Origin: Methanobacterium sp.
GTDB taxonomy: Archaea; Methanobacteriota; Methanobacteria; Methanobacteriales; Methanobacteriaceae
Assembly (NCBI GenBank): GCA_003162115.1
Contig: PMMV01000043.1
Coordinates: 1 to 9,129, forward strand
DNA: 9,129 nucleotides
Direction of reading: 5' to 3'
In this document: positions 6,346-9,129 of the stretch, piece after piece
Position numbering within the stretch: position 1 is the first letter of the stretch
Layout: every line of letters starts with the position of its first letter
The notes under the pieces: model-generated
Databases searched by the model: none
Told to the model about the DNA's origin: nothing
What the model saw: the letters and a program-made list of their open reading frames with translations, nothing else
Program-made: the position numbers and the translations under genes

Positions 6346-6352
6346 GGGGGGG
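6346..6352. repeat. G7 homopolymer tract
   Basis: Seven consecutive G on the plus strand (C7 on the minus strand) stand alone in otherwise AT-rich DNA, 52 nt downstream of the stop codon of the 30-residue gene. Such tracts are slippage-prone. It lies in no recognised coding sequence. Confidence 0.6.
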
Positions 6353-6403
6353 TTAATTTATTTAAAACTGGAAACTTCTTAAAAGGTGAATAATAATTAA
6401 ATT

Positions 6404-6496
6404 TTATCTTTTAACTCCTCTTCCCCTTTTACTTCCAGCTTTTTTATAACCCTTCTTTTGTCGAGTTCTCTTGTTAGTTCCTGATATTTTTGCCAT
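6404..6496 (-). CDS. 30-residue, extremely basic small protein
   Basis: The complete peptide begins MAKISGTNKRTRQKKGYKKA and ends GSKRGRGVKR. Thirteen of its 30 residues are Lys or Arg, five are Gly, and there is no Asp or Glu, so it must carry a net charge near +13. The frame opens at ATG 6496, with AAGGAGT (6505-6511) 8 nt upstream, an excellent ribosome binding site. This makes a chance reading frame unlikely. No hydrophobic core is possible, so it is probably disordered until it binds RNA or DNA. Ribosome-associated, nucleoid or RNA-chaperone roles are the natural guesses. The archaeal ribosomal protein eL41 is comparably short and basic but its sequence is not similar. The gene stands alone, with a box A candidate and several inverted repeats upstream (6525-6570) and a terminator-like element downstream. 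Confidence 0.65.
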   Translation of the reverse strand: MAKISGTNKRTRQKKGYKKAGSKRGRGVKR

Positions 6497-6524
6497 TTAA
6501 TTCAACTCCTTATTATTAATCTTA

Positions 6525-6570
6525 AAGTTTAAAACTTGTACTGGAACACCTTTGTAACAGTACTTATAAT
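6525..6570 (-). promoter_or_regulatory. Promoter region of the basic-peptide gene with two inverted repeats
   Basis: On the minus strand a box A candidate ATTATAA (6570-6564) abuts the inverted repeat GTACTG/CAGTAC (6538-6543 and 6558-6563, 14-nt spacer), which would overlap the predicted start near 6542. Next to it is the 13-bp palindrome AAGTTTAAAACTT (6525-6537). Either could be an operator or a leader hairpin just before the ribosome binding site. Confidence 0.4.
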
Positions 6571-6847
6571 GCTCTTTTAACCACGAACAAAGCCAATATA
6601 GCTTCATAGTTTTATTGATCTATGATCTGATTAGTCTTAAAGATATTCAATATACTACTCCTTAGATTATTTCTCTATATAACTTTATAGAATTACGATA
6701 ATTTCTTGAAAAATATATATTTTCTTATTAGAAAATTTAATGTAACTGAAAAGATGTTCGAGGATTTAAAACCATAAAGAATGTAAGAAAACCATCATAT
6801 ATAATATTTTACAGTTATTTCAGAAGATTAAGATTTTAATGTTAAAA

Positions 6848-6908
6848 TTAATTCATCATTTAATTTTTTTTATTTGATGGTAAAAAAAATGATGATTCGA
6901 TGAATTAA
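6848..6908 (-). terminator. Long inverted repeat with T-tract after the flavin-protein gene
   Basis: A perfect 10-bp inverted repeat TTAATTCATC/GATGAATTAA (6848-6857, 6899-6908) begins 9 nt past the stop codon, with a second nested pair CATCATTT/AAATGATG (6854-6861, 6887-6894). On the minus strand a run of T lies at 6889-6882 inside the structure. Position and strand fit a terminator for the gene ending at 6918. Confidence 0.55.
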
Positions 6909-6917
6909 GTTAGTTTT

Positions 6918-7346
6918 TTAATCACCGAATTTGATCATCTTTTTAGGCTCAAAGTTGGTTTCCATTGTCCAAAAGTAGGCTTCACCTTTAGCAATACGGA
7001 AAACTACAAGGCCGGGATGGTCAAATGTCATCCCAAATTCTTTAAGAAAGGGCCTGTCTTCTAAAACCTTTCTTTTAAGATCAGGATCGTCAACAAATTC
7101 TATTTCCCCTGCAACTCTCATCATGGTACCAGACATTTCACCCGGCTGCCAGAAACATGCTTCAACTTTAGGATTGGCCTGAATCTGTCCGTATATATCT
7201 TTAACAGCACCTATCTGGAAGTGAAATCCATTTTTATCAGCAAACCAAAATCCCAGAGCCCTTACTCGGGGCTGGTCTCCTTCTACTGTTGCAAGATAAC
7301 ATACTGGTGTGTCATTAGCAAATTTTATACAATCTTCAAAATTCAA
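6918..7346 (-). CDS. Pyridoxamine 5'-phosphate oxidase-like flavin split-barrel protein
   Basis: The 142-residue protein has the split-barrel layout of the PNPOx-like family. It starts MNFEDCIKFANDTPVCYLAT, then GDQPRVRALGFWFA (23-36, the FMN-phosphate-binding strands in relatives), NPKVEACFW (58-66), MMRVAGEIEF (75-84) and a C-terminal barrel strand GLVVFRIAKGEAYFW. Archaeal members bind FMN or F420 and include reductases of unknown substrate; true pyridoxine-phosphate oxidation is not implied. The start is TTG 7346: AGGGAG (7354-7359) is correctly spaced 7 nt before it and the protein then begins as relatives do. The open frame extends upstream to another TTG at 7373, but the added residues would span the ribosome binding site. 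A leftward box A may lie at 7433-7443, and a hairpin-type terminator follows the stop codon. Confidence 0.85.
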   Translation of the reverse strand: MNFEDCIKFANDTPVCYLATVEGDQPRVRALGFWFADKNGFHFQIGAVKDIYGQIQANPKVEACFWQPGEMSGTMMRVAGEIEFVDDPDLKRKVLEDRPFLKEFGMTFDHPGLVVFRIAKGEAYFWTMETNFEPKKMIKFGD

Positions 7347-7498
7347 TCTACCACTCCCTATTAATCTAAACAAAGAATTTGCATATTAATATCTGTTTAT
7401 TGAAATTAATAATTTTATCCATTGTTATGGTTGATGTATAATTACAGATTCTCTTTTTCTATACCCTCATATTAAGGGGTTATTACTAATAGGGGAAC

Positions 7499-7507
7499 TT
7501 TTAAATA
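7499..7507 (+). promoter_or_regulatory. Box A candidate for the small membrane protein gene
   Basis: TTTTAAATA lies 35 nt before the ATG at 7542. Initiation near 7528 would give a leader of about 14 nt, just containing the AGGTGAT ribosome binding site (7532-7538). A second TATA-like element (ATATATAATT, 7520-7529) is too close to the ATG unless the transcript is leaderless. Two AGGGG words (7475-7479, 7491-7495) lie just upstream. Confidence 0.4.
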
Positions 7508-7541
7508 TTTAGCTTTCCATATATAATTATTAGGTGATATT

Positions 7542-7697
7542 ATGAATGATAGTACGATGGGTGCAATTACATTCTTGTTGGGTGTGGTTCTAGCAATTTT
7601 AGCTTTTGCAGTGCCATGGTTATTTCATTGGCTATTTTGGCTCGTGATAATAATATTAATAGTTTATGGACTTTACCAGTGGCTTATTAAAAAGTAA
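7542..7697 (+). CDS. 51-residue small membrane protein
   Basis: The peptide MNDSTMGAITFLLGVVLAIL continues into AFAVPWLFHWLFWLVIIILI and ends VYGLYQWLIKK. It is almost entirely hydrophobic, with two membrane segments (about 7-25 and 27-47) separated by a Pro-Trp turn, or one long kinked segment, and a Lys-Lys tail that should remain cytoplasmic. The ATG is preceded by AGGTGAT (7532-7538) at 3 nt, a close but clear Shine-Dalgarno match. I recognise no family and no function can be assigned. The gene is divergent from the flavin protein, with 195 nt between the starts, and convergent with the interrupted stress-protein gene. Two T7 tracts after the stop codon (7724-7740) could end its transcript. 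Confidence 0.7.
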   Translation: MNDSTMGAITFLLGVVLAILAFAVPWLFHWLFWLVIIILIVYGLYQWLIKK

Positions 7698-7723
7698 ACA
7701 TCAATTTGGTTGAATTCTTAAAC

Positions 7724-7744
7724 TTTTTTTCTATTTTTTTATTT
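7724..7744 (+). terminator. Double T-tract downstream of the small membrane protein gene
   Basis: Two runs of seven T (7724-7730 and 7734-7740), followed by four more after a single A, start 26 nt past the stop codon. Only a weak stem (TCAA/TTGA) precedes them. Oligo-T alone can terminate archaeal RNA polymerase. Confidence 0.45.
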
Positions 7745-7797
7745 TGATTTGTCTTAATTTCTAAAATTCTGATTATTTTTTCTTAAACATTTGTCAT

Positions 7798-8244
7798 TTA
7801 ATTTACAACTAATACTGAACAATTTGCTTCCCGTACCACACGTTCGGTTACACTTCCAAGTAAGAACCGATCCAAACCATGACGGCCAGATGCACCTATA
7901 ACAACAAGATCTATATTTTCTTTTTTAATGGTCCTGAGTATCTCTATGTAAGCCTTGCCCTCATTAATTTTGGTGGTTAGTCTAATATTTTTACATATCC
8001 CATTACACTGGTTTGTTTCTAAATCTTGTTTAAAAGATTCTACTGCATTTTTCCCTTCTTCTCTAAGTTCATCTTACACTACCTCGCTGAAATTAGGTAA
8101 AGCAGATATTTGTGGATAATAAGGTTCAATTACGTTCAGCACAATTATATCTGCACCACTAGCATCAGCAATCCAAATAGCGTGTTTACCTGCCCGTCTT
8201 GCATTTTCAGATCCGTCCGTTGGTAATAATATTTTATGATACAC
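7798..8244 (-). pseudogene. Universal stress protein (UspA family) interrupted by one in-frame TAA
   Basis: Read through, the frame encodes 148 codons of a normal UspA-fold protein. It begins (GTG)[20 protein letters not shown] and ends with the ATP-binding signature [15 protein letters not shown] (the G-2x-G-9x-G-S pattern of nucleotide-binding members) and NCSVLVVN. Codon 57 is TAA (minus strand, 8076-8074), right after SEVV and before DELREEG, with perfect family sequence in the same frame on both sides. A single base change from AAA, CAA or GAA would explain it, so this is a recent nonsense mutation, a sequencing error, or two fragments. The promoter and AGGAGGT ribosome binding site (8252-8258, 7 nt before GTG 8244) are intact. 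The N-terminal fragment would be 56 residues; the C-terminal 91 residues have no credible start of their own. USPs bind ATP and support stress survival. Confidence 0.88.
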
Positions 8245-8308
8245 GATATATACCTCCTAAATCGGATTTAAAATATTTAAGATCGAAGATGTCTAATATA
8301 AAAAAAAT

Positions 8309-8320
8309 TTTTATATATAT
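8309..8320. promoter_or_regulatory. Box A of the stress-protein gene, readable in both directions
   Basis: Leftward it reads ATATATATAAAA, predicting a start near 8290 and a leader of about 45 nt before GTG 8244. Rightward the same bases read TTTTATATATAT, also close to the archaeal consensus, predicting a start near 8338 for a possible RNA ending at 8619. Confidence 0.5.
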
Positions 8321-8569
8321 TGCTCAAATTATAATATCTTACTTTTTATGATAAAAAAAGTTTTCAATCATAAATCAAGTTAAACGATGGAAAAGATGCT
8401 TTAAGGCATAATTACAAATTATGGAAAATAATTTGATATTTAATATTATTTTTATCCATTTCTGGCATGATTTGGGTGAGATTTGGGAAAATCGATTTAA
8501 GTGATCAAATGAAAGTGCTAGTAAGGTATGTACATTAAAACTGTTCAACCTTGTTAACCCCAATATTTT

Positions 8570-8619
8570 CCTCAGGTACAAGCCTCCAATTTTTATACCT
8601 GGGGATATGGTTTTTTTTT
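8570..8619 (+). terminator. Rightward hairpin with T9 tract
   Basis: CCTCAGGTA (8570-8578) pairs with TACCTGGGG (8596-8604) over nine positions with a single G-U, a 17-nt loop, and nine T at 8611-8619. It reads rightward, yet no rightward gene lies before it back to 7697. Confidence 0.5.
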
Positions 8620-8730
8620 AGAATAATTATTAAACAAAATAATAATTAGAATAAAGGAAATTTTTTAATGATAAAAAAACTTATTATATTTATTATCAAT
8701 TTCCATAATTAATTTTTCCATTTACATCAT

Positions 8731-9129
8731 TTAAAATGGATTTATAAAGAATAACGTTATACCATCAATAATTAACCATATTCCTATTAATAAACCCAGA
8801 TAAAATGGGTTCCATGCATATGCAGCAAGTACAATATATATTATACCAAGTATCGTACCCGAAACACCGGAACCTTTACCATATACTTCTGGTTTTGTAA
8901 ATAGAGATATTATTCCAGATATTATAAGGAATAAACCCGCAATATATAGCCATAAGCTGATTAAAAAACTAAATGCGGATATATTTCCAAATATTCCTAT
9001 TCCGACAATTATTGCTAGGATACTAAGTATTAAATAAGCGATACTAGCTCCTTTATTACCATCCCAAAGTGCGAAGAATTGGATTAAAAACCAAATACCT
9101 AAAAATAGAATTCCAATCCCTGCAATCAT
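8731..9129 (-). CDS. DUF308/HdeD-like polytopic membrane protein, 5' end outside the window
   Basis: The visible 132 residues form about five membrane segments (roughly 2-20, 29-49, 55-78, 88-107, 110-128) joined by very short loops. The pattern of two similar halves, each ending in a glycine-rich LxIGIWLxIxGI-type helix (here LGLLIGIWLIIDGITLFF near the C-terminus and LWLYIAGLFLIISGIISLF in the middle), is that of DUF308, the family of E. coli HdeD. HdeD is linked to acid resistance, but archaeal relatives are uncharacterised. The reading frame is still open at the right edge: the ATG at 9129 is the last visible codon and family members are usually 160-190 residues, so it is probably internal. 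Its stop (8731-8733) is followed by AT-rich DNA without a clear hairpin terminator. Confidence 0.8.
   Translation of the reverse strand: MIAGIGILFLGIWFLIQFFALWDGNKGASIAYLILSILAIIVGIGIFGNISAFSFLISLWLYIAGLFLIISGIISLFTKPEVYGKGSGVSGTILGIIYIVLAAYAWNPFYLGLLIGIWLIIDGITLFFINPF

Larger units (their letters stand above)
6497..6917. other. Gene-free region between the basic-peptide gene and the flavin-protein gene
   Basis: No translated frame is supported on either strand. The left part (6505-6570) holds the ribosome binding site, inverted repeats and box A of the basic-peptide gene. The middle is AT-rich with only weak hairpins, such as TCATAG/CTATGA (6604-6609, 6620-6625). The right end (6848-6908) is a strong inverted repeat placed as the terminator of the flavin-protein gene. 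Confidence 0.6.
8245..8730. other. Gene-free region with bidirectional TATA and possible small RNA
   Basis: No reading frame here has both a ribosome binding site and protein-like composition. The left end contains the promoter of the stress-protein gene, the middle (8440-8605) is somewhat richer in GC than its surroundings, and 8570-8619 is a terminator-like hairpin reading rightward. A 9-bp perfect inverted repeat with a 7-nt loop (TAATTATTA/TAATAATTA, 8624-8632 and 8640-8648) follows. Confidence 0.55.

Noticed and set aside
6345..6383. 12-codon plus-strand frame running through the G7 tract
   Set aside because: There is no ribosome binding site, and it is too short to distinguish from chance.
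8074..8076. Stop-codon recoding (pyrrolysine or selenocysteine) in the stress protein
   Set aside because: The codon is TAA; pyrrolysine uses TAG and selenocysteine TGA, and universal stress proteins have no reason to carry either residue here.
8375..8581. 68-codon minus-strand reading frame in the gap before the stress-protein promoter
   Set aside because: Composition looks random (Leu/Ile/His/Ser-rich without motifs), the best start is TTG, and the region is better explained as non-coding DNA with a rightward terminator hairpin in its 5' part.

Overview
The window looks like chromosomal DNA of a methanogenic archaeon, most probably a Methanobacterium or close relative (Methanobacteriales). 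One gene encodes a complete archaeal transcription factor B. Several intergenic regions carry archaeal box A (TTTATA-like) elements, most genes have Shine-Dalgarno sites of the GAGGTG/AGGAG type, and the intergenic DNA is very AT-rich. The genus is an inference from overall character, not from a marker gene.

Layout. At the left edge, the minus strand holds the 5' part of a TRAM-domain protein (1-152), preceded by a 31-residue cysteine-containing protein (207-302). After 0.8 kb of gene-free DNA come three plus-strand genes: a ribbon-helix-helix regulator (1129-1281) with a box A-containing palindrome far upstream and a structured leader, a 49-residue zinc-knuckle-like protein (1402-1551), and tfb (1842-2822). 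A 62-residue CGC-repeat protein (2995-3183) follows. Next is a tightly coupled pair: a B12-binding radical SAM enzyme (3667-5091) and a polytopic membrane protein with a GHHxxC...CxGC motif (5088-5828), which starts at TTG inside the stop codon of its partner.

The right half is mostly minus strand. It holds a zinc-ribbon membrane protein (5863-6192), a 30-residue extremely basic protein with no acidic residue (6404-6496), a flavin split-barrel (pyridoxamine-phosphate-oxidase-like) protein starting at TTG (6918-7346), a universal stress protein with one in-frame TAA (7798-8244), and a DUF308/HdeD-like membrane protein running off the right edge (8731-9129). One small plus-strand membrane protein (7542-7697) is divergent from the flavin protein and convergent on the stress protein.

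The genes do not form a single pathway. Apart from core transcription (tfb), the themes are small regulators, small metal-binding proteins, stress or redox accessory proteins, and membrane proteins. The best candidates for something undescribed are the radical SAM/membrane-protein pair, the tiny proteins (30, 31, 49 and 62 residues), and the regulatory DNA ahead of the ribbon-helix-helix gene. No mobile element, CRISPR array, tRNA or rRNA was seen.
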